A DNA stretch of 64,000 bases, taken from NCBI RefSeq assembly GCF_019793465.1, contig NZ_JAILYJ010000007.1, forward strand, positions 62,001 through 126,000, written 5' to 3'. Shown piece by piece: positions 47,784 through 56,137 of the stretch. The position numbers were made by a program, and so were the translations under genes. Source of the DNA: Rhizobium croatiense. Its GTDB lineage: Bacteria; Pseudomonadota; Alphaproteobacteria; Rhizobiales; Rhizobiaceae. Numbering within the stretch: the first letter of the stretch is position 1; the number at the start of each line of letters is the position of its first letter. Under the pieces are notes generated by a model. That model had not been told where the DNA came from, searched no databases, and saw only the letters and a list, made by a program, of their open reading frames with translations.

Positions 47784-47813
47784 TTGACAGATAATCGATT
47801 ATTCTCATATTTG
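47784..47813 (+). promoter_or_regulatory. Candidate promoter of the dioxygenase operon
   Basis: Consensus -35 TTGACA (47784-47789) and TATTTG (47808-47813), spaced by 18 bases. The -10 ends 22 bases before the ATG, so the leader is very short. The operator occupies the spacer. Confidence 0.55.
47791..47802. promoter_or_regulatory. Operator copy 2 (perfect palindrome ATAATCGATTAT)
   Basis: A 12-bp perfect palindrome beginning one base after the -35 hexamer. Its near-twin stands at 47629-47640. The spacing and symmetry fit a dimeric GntR repressor. Confidence 0.65.
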
Positions 47814-47835
47814 AACCCATGAGGAGGTGGGCAGC

Positions 47836-48729
47836 ATGCCAATCAGAACCGAGAGCGAGTTGACGCCTGCCGTCCTCGCCGTGATGAACCGCACCGCGGA
47901 TCCTAGGCTGCGTGAAATACTCGTCGCAATGGTGAAGCATCTCCACGCGTTCGTACGGGAGGTCAGGCTTTCGGAAGCTGAATTCCGCGAGGCCACAGCG
48001 GTCCTCAACGAAATTGGCCAATTGCAGACTGATAGTCACAACGAGTTCGTGCTGATGGCAGGATCGCTCGGCGTCTCTTCGCTCGTCTGCCTGCTCAATA
48101 ACGGTGACAAGGGGCAGACGGAGACGTCGCAATCGTTGCTCGGACCATTCTGGCGGCTTAACTCTCCGCGAGTGGAGAACGGTGGAACCATCATCCGGTC
48201 CGAGACTCCAGGCACGCCTTTGTTCGTCCATGCGAAGGTGATCGATCGGGACGGCAAGCCTGTAGCAGGCGCCGAGGTCGACGTGTGGCATGCGTCGCCT
48301 GTCGGACTTTACGAAAACCAGGATCCCGATCAGGCAGAAATGAATCTCCGTGGGAAGCTCACCACGAACGAAGAAGGCCGCTTCTGGTTCAGAACGGTCA
48401 AGATGGTTGGTTATCCGATCCCGGTGGACGGGGTCGTGGGTCGCCTTCTCAAGGCGCAAGGCCGTCACCCCTATCGCCCCGCCCATCTGCACGCACTCAT
48501 CTTTAAGCGCGGGTACAAGACACTCATCTCCCAGGTCTTCGACCCGAGCGATCCAAATATCGACTCCGACGTGCAGTTTGGCGTGACCGCGGCGTTGACG
48601 GGCAACTTCGTCCGGCATGAAGAACCGCACCCGTCCGACGCGGACGTCGCAGGACCGTGGTTCTCGCTCGACTACACCTATGTCATGGAACCGGGTGAGG
48701 CAGCCCTGCCGCGCCCTCCGATCAAATAA
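47836..48729 (+). CDS. Intradiol ring-cleavage dioxygenase (catechol/hydroxyquinol 1,2-dioxygenase type)
   Basis: A 297-residue non-heme Fe(III) dioxygenase that would open a catechol-type ring between the two hydroxyls. It has the N-terminal dimerisation domain (about 15-95) and a catalytic beta-sandwich. Iron ligands are predicted as Y159 (VGLYENQ), Y193 (GYPIPVDG), H217 and H219 (YRPAHLHAL). Architecture matches catechol or hydroxyquinol 1,2-dioxygenases rather than protocatechuate 3,4-dioxygenase. The ATG at 47836 has GAGGAGG upstream. It is first gene of the plus operon. The exact ring substrate is unknown. Confidence 0.9.
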   Translation: MPIRTESELTPAVLAVMNRTADPRLREILVAMVKHLHAFVREVRLSEAEFREATAVLNEIGQLQTDSHNEFVLMAGSLGVSSLVCLLNNGDKGQTETSQSLLGPFWRLNSPRVENGGTIIRSETPGTPLFVHAKVIDRDGKPVAGAEVDVWHASPVGLYENQDPDQAEMNLRGKLTTNEEGRFWFRTVKMVGYPIPVDGVVGRLLKAQGRHPYRPAHLHALIFKRGYKTLISQVFDPSDPNIDSDVQFGVTAALTGNFVRHEEPHPSDADVAGPWFSLDYTYVMEPGEAALPRPPIK

Positions 48730-48750
48730 CGAAACCAGCAGAGCCAAATC

Positions 48751-49533
48751 ATGATCACGGAAAAGGAACGCCAGGAGGCAGCCGACGCGCTGCTGAGGGC
48801 CGAAATCGAACGCAAGCCAATCATCCAGCCAAGCAAGACATATCCGGACCTGGAACTCGAAGACGCCTACAATATACAAGCGCTCTGGGCGCAGGCGCGG
48901 ATTGCGAAAGGTGCACGGATCGTCGGCCACAAGATCGGACTGACGTCGCGGGCAATGCAGATGGCCTCGAAGATGACGGAGCCCGATTACGGCGTCATTC
49001 TCGACGACGCTCTCTTCAATGATGGAGCGCAGATCAAAGCGGATCTGTTCATAAAGCCTCGTCTCGAAGTCGAACTCGCATTCGTAATGGGTGAGGATCT
49101 TGAAGGATCAAGCACCCGTATCTATGACGTCATGAGGGCGACCGAATTTGTCGTTCCCGCTCTCGAAATCATCGACTATCGAACCGAAGTGCCAAGAGCG
49201 ATCACCGACACGATCGCCGACAACGCGGCTTTCGGAGCGATCGTCGTGGGTGGTCGTATCGTTCGGCCGATGGATGTCGATATCCGCTGGGTCGGCGCGA
49301 CGCTTTCGAAAAATGGCATCATCGAGGAGTCGGGCGTTTCCGCAGCCATCATGGGGCATCCAGCCGCCGGAATCGCATGGCTCGTGAACAAGCTCCATGC
49401 TGTCGGAGGCGGCTTGAAGAAGGGCCAGATCGTTCTTGCCGGCTCGTTCACCCGCCCCGTGGATATCGCCAAGGGCGATGTCATCCAGGCTGATTACGGG
49501 CCGGTCGGCTCCATCGGCGTTTCGTTCGTGTGA
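48751..49533 (+). CDS. 2-oxo-hept-4-ene-1,7-dioate hydratase-like (HpaH/MhpD family)
   Basis: A 260-residue metal-dependent hydratase of the HpaH/MhpD/2-oxopent-4-enoate group, which adds water to an enol-keto acid. Family features are [12 protein letters not shown], the acidic ligands in [16 protein letters not shown] and [10 protein letters not shown], and [20 protein letters not shown]. In the homoprotocatechuate pathway HpaH acts just before the HpaI aldolase, and here the next gene is HpaI-like. It follows the dioxygenase after 21 bases. Confidence 0.88.
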   Translation: MITEKERQEAADALLRAEIERKPIIQPSKTYPDLELEDAYNIQALWAQARIAKGARIVGHKIGLTSRAMQMASKMTEPDYGVILDDALFNDGAQIKADLFIKPRLEVELAFVMGEDLEGSSTRIYDVMRATEFVVPALEIIDYRTEVPRAITDTIADNAAFGAIVVGGRIVRPMDVDIRWVGATLSKNGIIEESGVSAAIMGHPAAGIAWLVNKLHAVGGGLKKGQIVLAGSFTRPVDIAKGDVIQADYGPVGSIGVSFV

Positions 49534-49540
49534 GGTGGCG

Positions 49541-50305
49541 ATGGAACTCCCCGTCAATCACTTTAAGCGGAAGCTTATGGCTGGGCAAAGCCAGATCGGT
49601 CTATGGTGCGGCCTTCCGGGAAGCTACGCAGCGGAAATCGTGGCGCCGGCGGGCTTCGACTGGTTACTGTTCGACACCGAGCACTCTCCCAGCGACGTCC
49701 TCACCGTCCTGCCCCAATTGCAGGCGGTCGCGCCCTACAGCGTTTCTCCCGTCGTACGCCCTGCCTTCAACGACCCTGTGCTGATCAAGCGGTTCCTGGA
49801 CATCGGCGTGCAGACGCTGCTCGTTCCGTATGTGCAGAATGAAGAGGAGGCGATGGCCGCCGTAGCAGCCATACGGTATCCGCCGCGCGGGATTCGCGGT
49901 GTCTCCGCCTTGACGCGTGCCACACGCTTCGGGCGCGTTTCGAACTACGCACAGCTCGCGGAGCAGGAGATATGCTTGCTTCTTCAAATCGAGACCCGGG
50001 AAGCGCTCGATCATCTCGAATCCATCGCCGCTGTCGAAGGAGTGGACGGCACCTTCATCGGCCCGGCTGATCTCGCGGCGAGCTTTGGCCATCCTGGTCA
50101 ACCGGGCCACCCTGAAGTGGTTTTGGCGATCGAGGACGCGATAAGGCGCTTGAAGGCGCTTGGAAAGCCGACGGGCATACTCACCCCCGACGAGAAGTTC
50201 GCAGCCCGCTGCATTTCGCTGGGGACGCTGTTTACCGCAGTCGGTGTAGATGTCGCCCTACTCGCAAGAGGATCCGAAGCGCTCGCGGCCAGGTTCGCAT
50301 CTTAG
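49541..50305 (+). CDS. HpcH/HpaI-family class II aldolase
   Basis: A 254-residue metal-dependent pyruvate aldolase resembling 4-hydroxy-2-oxoheptanedioate aldolase. Signature segments are [11 protein letters not shown], the Arg in VVRPAFND, the metal Glu in [11 protein letters not shown] and the Asp in [20 protein letters not shown]. It would split a 4-hydroxy-2-oxo acid into pyruvate and an aldehyde. The start at 49541 lies 7 bases after the hydratase stop; the longer frame to 49436 overlaps the hydratase. Confidence 0.9.
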   Translation: MELPVNHFKRKLMAGQSQIGLWCGLPGSYAAEIVAPAGFDWLLFDTEHSPSDVLTVLPQLQAVAPYSVSPVVRPAFNDPVLIKRFLDIGVQTLLVPYVQNEEEAMAAVAAIRYPPRGIRGVSALTRATRFGRVSNYAQLAEQEICLLLQIETREALDHLESIAAVEGVDGTFIGPADLAASFGHPGQPGHPEVVLAIEDAIRRLKALGKPTGILTPDEKFAARCISLGTLFTAVGVDVALLARGSEALAARFAS

Positions 50306-50316
50306 GGAGTTCGAAG

Positions 50317-50988
50317 ATGTCGACGCGGAAGCAGATTTTGGCTGAGATAGCGCCGACCGGCGCTATCAGGGCCGCCATCAATATGTCAAATGCGGCGTTG
50401 GTCCGATGGGACGATGAGGCGGGCGCCTTGGTCGGTCCGAGCGCCCAGATAACCCACAAGATTGCCGAACAATTGGATTGCGGCCTCTCTCTAATTCAGT
50501 ACGGCTCGGCTGCCGACATACTTGCCAATGCCGACGGCGACGAATGGGACATCGCTTTCATTGCCTCGGATCCATCAAGAGCCGACCGCTTCTCCTTCTC
50601 ACCTCCATACATCTCCGTCAAAGCGACCTATCTCGTGCCTGCCAGTTCGTCCTTCCGGCGTGTCCAAGATGTTGACGTCGAAGGAGTCCAGATCGCCTCT
50701 GCAAGGAGTGCAGCCTATACGAAGCAGCTCGAACGAATCCTTCAAAGAGCTTCAGTCTCCCACACTGATAGCCCTGCAACGGCCATCAATCTGCTTGTCC
50801 AATCGCAGTGCACTGCGGCTGCTGGACTGACCGAATATCTCATCCAAACTTCGGAAAGAATTTCAGGCTTCCGGCTCGTGGAAGGAACATTCTCCGAGAT
50901 CCCCCAGACGATCGCCGTGCATAAAAGATCCGTTCATGCCTCAGCCTTTTTCGCAGATTTCGTCCGCGATTTTACAGTGCGCCCTTAG
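50317..50988 (+). CDS. Solute-binding-fold protein without signal peptide
   Basis: A 223-residue protein with the family-3 binding-protein fold: IRAAINMSNAALVRWDDEAG, the inter-lobe segment EWDIAFIASDPSRADRFSFS, and VKATYLVPASSSF. It begins MSTRKQILAEIAPTG, with no hydrophobic signal, so it should stay in the cytoplasm. It starts 11 bases after the aldolase stop and ends the plus operon. Either it has lost export, or it is a cytosolic enzyme or sensor. Cyclohexadienyl dehydratase is a precedent for an enzyme that evolved from this fold. Confidence 0.75.
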   Translation: MSTRKQILAEIAPTGAIRAAINMSNAALVRWDDEAGALVGPSAQITHKIAEQLDCGLSLIQYGSAADILANADGDEWDIAFIASDPSRADRFSFSPPYISVKATYLVPASSSFRRVQDVDVEGVQIASARSAAYTKQLERILQRASVSHTDSPATAINLLVQSQCTAAAGLTEYLIQTSERISGFRLVEGTFSEIPQTIAVHKRSVHASAFFADFVRDFTVRP

Positions 50989-51007
50989 CTAGCAATACAA
51001 AGCGGAA

Positions 51008-51038
51008 AATCAAAAAGGCCGCGGATGACGCGGCCTTT
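51008..51038 (-). terminator. Rho-independent terminator after clpA
   Basis: Perfect 10-bp stem (arms 51014-51023 and 51029-51038, 5-nt loop), followed on the minus strand by TTGATTTT after a run of T. It lies 21 bases beyond the clpA stop and may also stop the island's plus operon. Confidence 0.88.
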
Positions 51039-51058
51039 CCCAATTCAGTGGCAAGATC

Positions 51059-53548
51059 TCACTTCTTGCGCGGAACCTTGGGGACCGTGCTTCCCTTCTT
51101 CGGGGCGTCGCGAACTTCAGGCTCTGCCTGCGGGACCGTCTTGGCGCGGGTCTTGGGGGCCGCCTTCGTCTTCAGCTCGCCATCGCCCTCGCCGTCGGCC
51201 TCGGGATGCACGACTTCAGCTTCCGGCTTCGGCTTGATCGGCGCCGTATCCGGTATTGCTTCCAGCACGATGCCGGGCTTGCCGTCTTCCTTCGGACCGA
51301 CGGTGACGTTGACGACGCCGCCCTTCTTCAGCTTGCCGAAGAGGATTTCGTTGGCAAGCGGCTTCTTGATGGTGTCCTGGATGACGCGGGCAAGCGGGCG
51401 GGCGCCCATCTTTTCGTCGTAACCCTTTTCCGCCAGCCAGGCGATCGCGTCCTCATGCAGGTCGAAGGTGACGTTCCGTTCGGAAAGCTGGGCCTCCAGC
51501 TGCATGATGAACTTCTGCACGACCTTGTGAATGACAGCCGTCGGCAGCGCCGCGAAGGGAATGATCGCGTCGAGACGGTTGCGGAACTCCGGCGTGAACA
51601 GACGGGTCAGCGCCTCCTCGTCCTCGCCGGTGCGCTTGGACGAGCCGAAGCCGATCGCGGCCTTGGCCATTTCGGACGCGCCCGCATTGGTCGTCATGAT
51701 CAGGATGACGTTGCGGAAGTCGATCTTCTTGCCGTTATGGTCGGTCAGCGTGCCATGGTCCATGACCTGCAGCAGGATGTTGTAGATGTCAGGATGCGCC
51801 TTTTCGATTTCGTCGAGCAGGACCACGCAATGCGGATGCTGGTCGACGCCATCTGTGAGAAGACCGCCCTGATCGAAGCCGACATAGCCGGGAGGTGCAC
51901 CGAGCAGACGCGAGACCGTATGCCGCTCCATATATTCCGACATGTCGAAGCGCAGAAGCTCGACGCCGAGCGACGACGCCAGCTGCTTTGCGACCTCGGT
52001 CTTGCCGACGCCGGTCGGACCGGAGAAAACATAGGAGCCGATCGGCTTGTTCGGCTCGCGAAGGCCGGCACGCGCCAGCTTGATCGAGGTCGAAAGGGCT
52101 TCGATGGCGATATCCTGGCCGTAGACGACCGAGCGCAGTTCCTGCTCGAGATTGGCGAGCACCGCTTCGTCATCCTTGGAGACGGTCTTCGGCGGAATGC
52201 GCGCCATCGTCGCGATCGTTGCCTCAATTTCCTTTTCGGTGATCAGCTTGCGGCGCTTCGACGGCGGCAGCAGCATCTGGGCCGCACCGGTTTCGTCGAT
52301 CACGTCGATCGCCTTGTCCGGCAGCTTGCGGTCGGAGATGTAGCGGGCCGAGAGTTCGACGGCCGATTTAATCGCATCGTTCGAATAACGCAGGTGATGA
52401 TACTCTTCGAAATAGGGCTTCAAACCCTTCATGATCTCGATTGCATCGTTGATCGACGGCTCGCTGACGTCGATCTTCTGGAAACGACGCACCAGCGCCC
52501 GGTCCTTCTCGAAGAACTGGCGATATTCCTTGTAGGTGGTCGAACCGATGCAGCGGATCGCGCCGGATGACAGCGCCGGCTTCAAAAGGTTCGATGCATC
52601 CATCGCCCCGCCCGAGGTGGCGCCGGCGCCGATCACCGTATGGATCTCGTCGATGAACAGCACCGCACCCGGATATTCTTCCAGCTCCTTGACGACCTGC
52701 TTCAGGCGCTCCTCGAAATCGCCGCGGTAGCGCGTGCCGGCGAGCAGCGTGCCCATGTCGAGCGAGAAGATCGTCGCATCGGCGAGCGCCTCGGGAACCT
52801 TGCCCTCGACGATCCGCTTGGCAAGGCCTTCGGCAATCGCCGTCTTGCCGACGCCGGGATCACCGACATAGAGCGGATTGTTCTTCGAACGGCGGCACAG
52901 GATCTGGATGGTACGGCTCACCTCGGCGTGACGGCCGATCAGCGGATCAATCTTGCCGCCTTTGGCCTTCTCGTTGAGATTGACGCAATAGGCTTTCAGC
53001 GCATCCTGCTGCTTCTTGGGGCCGCCCTCTTCCTCGCCGCCGCGTGCCGTCGGCTTGCTCTCGGCTTCCTCTTCGGCGCCGCGCGGAGGGCGCGCCTCAG
53101 ACGCGCCCGGCCGCTTGCCAATGCCATGAGAGATGTAGTTGACGGCATCGTAGCGGGTCATCTCCTGCTCCTGCAGGAAATAGGCGGCATGGCTTTCGCG
53201 CTCGGCGAAAATCGCGACGAGCACATTGGCGCCGGTCACCTCCTCGCGCCCGGAAGACTGCACATGGATGACGGCGCGCTGGATGACGCGCTGGAAGCCG
53301 GAGGTCGGCTTCGAATCCTCGTCATATCCGGTGATCAGATTGGAAAGTTCATTATCGACATATTCGACGAGCGTCTTGCGCAGCGCGTCGAGATCGACGT
53401 TGCAGGCACCCATGACCGCGGCCGCATCGGCATCGTCGATCAGGGCGAGCAGCAGATGCTCGAGCGTCGCATATTCGTGATGCCGCTCGTTGGCAAAGGT
53501 CAGTGCCTGATGGAGCGCCTTCTCTAAACTAGGCGAAAATGTTGGCAC
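51059..53548 (-). CDS. clpA: ATP-dependent Clp protease ATP-binding subunit ClpA
   Basis: Unfoldase that feeds ClpP and handles N-degron substrates with ClpS. The 829-residue protein has the N-domain (1-145), a first AAA+ module with Walker A GDPGVGKTAI, and a second with GPTGVGKTEV, then a D2-small domain. A charged Ala/Lys/Pro/Glu-rich tail of about 70 residues extends beyond E. coli ClpA. The start is a GTG at 53548 with AGGA 8-9 bases upstream, giving MPTFSPSLEKALHQALTFAN. It follows clpS by 10 bases. Confidence 0.97.
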   Translation of the reverse strand: MPTFSPSLEKALHQALTFANERHHEYATLEHLLLALIDDADAAAVMGACNVDLDALRKTLVEYVDNELSNLITGYDEDSKPTSGFQRVIQRAVIHVQSSGREEVTGANVLVAIFAERESHAAYFLQEQEMTRYDAVNYISHGIGKRPGASEARPPRGAEEEAESKPTARGGEEEGGPKKQQDALKAYCVNLNEKAKGGKIDPLIGRHAEVSRTIQILCRRSKNNPLYVGDPGVGKTAIAEGLAKRIVEGKVPEALADATIFSLDMGTLLAGTRYRGDFEERLKQVVKELEEYPGAVLFIDEIHTVIGAGATSGGAMDASNLLKPALSSGAIRCIGSTTYKEYRQFFEKDRALVRRFQKIDVSEPSINDAIEIMKGLKPYFEEYHHLRYSNDAIKSAVELSARYISDRKLPDKAIDVIDETGAAQMLLPPSKRRKLITEKEIEATIATMARIPPKTVSKDDEAVLANLEQELRSVVYGQDIAIEALSTSIKLARAGLREPNKPIGSYVFSGPTGVGKTEVAKQLASSLGVELLRFDMSEYMERHTVSRLLGAPPGYVGFDQGGLLTDGVDQHPHCVVLLDEIEKAHPDIYNILLQVMDHGTLTDHNGKKIDFRNVILIMTTNAGASEMAKAAIGFGSSKRTGEDEEALTRLFTPEFRNRLDAIIPFAALPTAVIHKVVQKFIMQLEAQLSERNVTFDLHEDAIAWLAEKGYDEKMGARPLARVIQDTIKKPLANEILFGKLKKGGVVNVTVGPKEDGKPGIVLEAIPDTAPIKPKPEAEVVHPEADGEGDGELKTKAAPKTRAKTVPQAEPEVRDAPKKGSTVPKVPRKK

Positions 53549-53558
53549 GTTCAGATCC

Positions 53559-53918
53559 TCACTTCTTTTCCATGACGCATTGCAGCGGATGCTGGTGCTG
53601 CCGGGCGAAGTCCATCACCTGGCTGACCTTCGTTTCCGCTACCTCGTATGTGAATATTCCGCATTCGCCGACGCCGTGATTGTGGACATGGAGCATGATG
53701 CGGGTGGCACTTTCACGATCCTTCTGAAAAAAACGCTCCAGAATGTGAATGACGAATTCCATCGGTGTGTAGTCGTCATTCAGAAGCAGTACGCGGTAGA
53801 GGTTGGGCTTCTTGGTCTTCGGCTTGGTGCGCGTGATGACCGAGGTTCCGCGATTTCCGTTGTCCCCGTTCCTTTCGCTGTCGTTCTGCATCCGGATCGG
53901 CTTTGCGATCATTGTCAT
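53559..53918 (-). CDS. clpS: ClpS adaptor protein
   Basis: Delivers N-end rule substrates to ClpA. The 119-residue protein has a flexible, polar N-terminal tail (about 1-38) and the ClpS core with [41 protein letters not shown] and the ClpA contact His. Two ClpS paralogues occur in some rhizobia; this one is the clpA-linked form. Confidence 0.96.
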   Translation of the reverse strand: MTMIAKPIRMQNDSERNGDNGNRGTSVITRTKPKTKKPNLYRVLLLNDDYTPMEFVIHILERFFQKDRESATRIMLHVHNHGVGECGIFTYEVAETKVSQVMDFARQHQHPLQCVMEKK

Positions 53919-54107
53919 TCATTCCTCGATCAATCCGGCGGAGCATGGGAGGGTGCTTTTCCCGCCGAATATCTGAAACACTAACTTAGTTCATAATAGG
54001 CCGATTTTAAGCCCCCTGTCAGACACTGCAATCAAGAAATGCCGGCATGCACGGGAAAGACTAAAAAAGTCCCCGGGCCGATCCAAGCGGACGCTGTGGC
54101 GAAAGTG

Positions 54108-54142
54108 GAAACAAAAAAGACCGGCTACAGATGCGTAGCCGG
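54108..54142 (-). terminator. Rho-independent terminator after the phasin gene
   Basis: 8-bp stem (54121-54128 and 54135-54142, loop of 6), followed on the minus strand by TCTTTTTTGTTT. It lies 46 bases beyond the phasin stop. Confidence 0.8.
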
Positions 54143-54188
54143 CCCCGGTATTTCAATATGTCGCGCAGGTTGCGCCGTGGCAATCAAC

Positions 54189-54560
54189 TCATGCGGCGGC
54201 AGGCGTTGCCGGCGGCGCCTGCCTGCCCGTCTTGGCGACGGCAGCGGCGATCGGAGCCTCGTAAGGCTTGTAGGCGAATTTGGCGAGATCGGCGTACATT
54301 TCGCCGAGCTTGGTGGCTTCGGAAACGAAGTTCTCATAGCTGGACTTGACGTAGCTGGTCTGCAGTTCGAACACGGCCTCGAAGCTCTTCGCGCCGGCCA
54401 GCGTTTCGAAATGCGTCACCGCATCCTGAAAGGACTTCTTCGAATATTCAGCAGCTTCGGCGGCGATTGCCTGAAAGCCCCTCGCCGTATCGGAATAGGT
54501 TCTCAGCGCCGTATCTACGGCTTCCTTGCTCTTCCTGTTTGCATCGTCAAAGTTGAACAT
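54189..54560 (-). CDS. Phasin-family protein
   Basis: A 123-residue amphipathic helical protein of the phasin family (GFQAIAAEAAEYSKKSFQDA and KSFEAVFELQTSYVKSSYEN), with an Ala/Pro-rich tail (TGRQAPPATPAAA). Phasins coat polyhydroxybutyrate granules, a major store in rhizobia. The ATG at 54560 (MFNFDDANRKSKE) is the natural start; the longer frame to 54674 is Cys-rich noise. It is transcribed alone, upstream of clpS. Confidence 0.9.
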   Translation of the reverse strand: MFNFDDANRKSKEAVDTALRTYSDTARGFQAIAAEAAEYSKKSFQDAVTHFETLAGAKSFEAVFELQTSYVKSSYENFVSEATKLGEMYADLAKFAYKPYEAPIAAAVAKTGRQAPPATPAAA

Positions 54561-54765
54561 GACCGTCCTCCGTTGGGCTGTGGGATGGCGGCAGGGTAGC
54601 TGCGACGCACAAATAGTCAAGTAGTCTTGTGCGACGCAAAACAACCCAGGGGTTGTATGACAGCAATAAAACAAAGGCCGCGCGCCGGGGCACGTGCGTC
54701 TTTAACTGATTTTGCTAATATATATCAGATGGCCACAACCGGAGATTTCAAAAAAAAATTGATTG

Positions 54766-54808
54766 AGAAGCAAAAAAACAAAAAAACCGGGCGGATCGCG
54801 CCGCCCGG
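54766..54808 (-). terminator. Rho-independent terminator after the DUF3126 gene
   Basis: Perfect 9-bp stem (54785-54793 and 54800-54808, loop of 6), followed on the minus strand by TTTTTTTGTTTTTTT. It lies 24 bases beyond the stop codon. Confidence 0.92.
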
Positions 54809-54832
54809 TCCTCTTGAAACTTGCGAGCGCGA

Positions 54833-55036
54833 TCAAAGATCGACGTCGAGAATCGCCATCGAAAAGTTGTAGGAGCGATCGCCGTCCTCGTCATCGATAT
54901 AGACGACGCCCAGAAATTCTTCGCCGAGATAGACTTCCGCAGAATCATTCTTGCGCGGACGCGCCTTGACGATCATCTGCGGGTTGAACATGCGCTTGAA
55001 ATAGGCGTCGAGCTTCTTGATTTCTTCAGGCTTCAC
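54833..55036 (-). CDS. DUF3126 small protein
   Basis: A 67-residue acidic protein of the DUF3126 family, found throughout alphaproteobacteria (MKPEEIKKLDAYFKRMFN, EVYLGEEFLGVVYIDDEDGD). Function is unknown. It usually follows cysE, as it does here, and ends at a strong terminator. Confidence 0.88.
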   Translation of the reverse strand: MKPEEIKKLDAYFKRMFNPQMIVKARPRKNDSAEVYLGEEFLGVVYIDDEDGDRSYNFSMAILDVDL

Positions 55037-55175
55037 TCTGTCATCTCCGTAAGCGGTCTTGATTGGCCGCTTCTTGCACAGGAAAAGCAGCGGTGTAAAG
55101 GCGGGCTGCCGCTTGGGCAGTGGCTGTCCCCGCTCGGTTCTGCCCGGCTTTTCCTATCCTTTTTCCAACAAGCGC

Positions 55176-56009
55176 TCAGATGTCGGCGCCGATTACCTGG
55201 TCCATGTTGCGCGACGGTTCGGAACAACCGGCCTCGCCGACGACCTTGGCCGGCACGCCGGCGACCGTCTTCTTCGGCGGCACCGCCTTGAGGACGACGG
55301 AACCGGCGGCGACGCGCGAGCAGAAGCCGATCTCGATGTTGCCGAGGATCTTGGCGCCGGCGCCGATCATGACGCCGCTGCCGATCTTCGGATGGCGGTC
55401 GGCGCCCTCCTTGCCGGTGCCGCCGAGCGTGACGCCATGCAGGATCGAGACATTGTCGCCGACAACCGCCGTTTCGCCGATCACGAGGCCGGTGGCATGA
55501 TCGAGGAAGATGCCCTTGCCGATACGGGCGGCCGGATTGATGTCGGTCTGGAAGACGCTGGAGGAGCGGCTTTGCAGATAGAGGGCGAAGTCACGCCTGC
55601 CGCGGTTCAGCAGCCAATGGGCCAGACGATGCGTCTGCAGCGCATGGAAACCCTTGAAATAGAGCACCGCCTCCATAAAGCGCAGGCAAGCCGGATCGCG
55701 GTCATAGACCGCCTGGATATCGACGCGCAGGATCGAGCTCCATTCCGGCCAATCGGCGAGCATTTCCTCGAAGGTCTGGCGCAGGAGGATCGCCTGCATG
55801 TCGGGGTGATCGAGGCGTTCGCAGATGCGGTGAATGACGCATTCTTCGAGCGAACGGTGGTTGATCACCGTCGAATAGAGAAAGGCGGCGAGAACAGGGT
55901 CCGTTTCGGCGGCAGTGCGGGCTTCCTCGCGCAGGCTGTCCCAGATGGGATCCATCACTTTCAATGGATGGCCTGTTTCAAAAGCACGAATGTCTGTCTT
56001 GGCGACCAT
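55176..56009 (-). CDS. cysE: Serine O-acetyltransferase
   Basis: First step of cysteine synthesis from serine. The 277-residue protein has the N-terminal helical domain (about 1-150) and a C-terminal left-handed beta-helix. The active site is in DHATGLVIGETAVVGDNVSILHGVTLGG, of which GETAVVGDNVSI carries the conserved Glu and Asp environment. The C-terminus ends in isoleucine (MDQVIGADI), consistent with docking into cysteine synthase CysK. The ATG at 56009 has GGAG 7 bases upstream; a TTG at 56030 is less likely. Confidence 0.96.
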   Translation of the reverse strand: MVAKTDIRAFETGHPLKVMDPIWDSLREEARTAAETDPVLAAFLYSTVINHRSLEECVIHRICERLDHPDMQAILLRQTFEEMLADWPEWSSILRVDIQAVYDRDPACLRFMEAVLYFKGFHALQTHRLAHWLLNRGRRDFALYLQSRSSSVFQTDINPAARIGKGIFLDHATGLVIGETAVVGDNVSILHGVTLGGTGKEGADRHPKIGSGVMIGAGAKILGNIEIGFCSRVAAGSVVLKAVPPKKTVAGVPAKVVGEAGCSEPSRNMDQVIGADI

Positions 56010-56137
56010 CGCCGCTCTCCTCGTTACCAACAGGAATGCTGTTTTCGCAATGCCAGTATATAGTGGAAAACGCCCATAACATAAATGGGTGCCGTCACCA
56101 TGGTTTTTTAGAACGGTTTTTCGGCATCACGATGATG

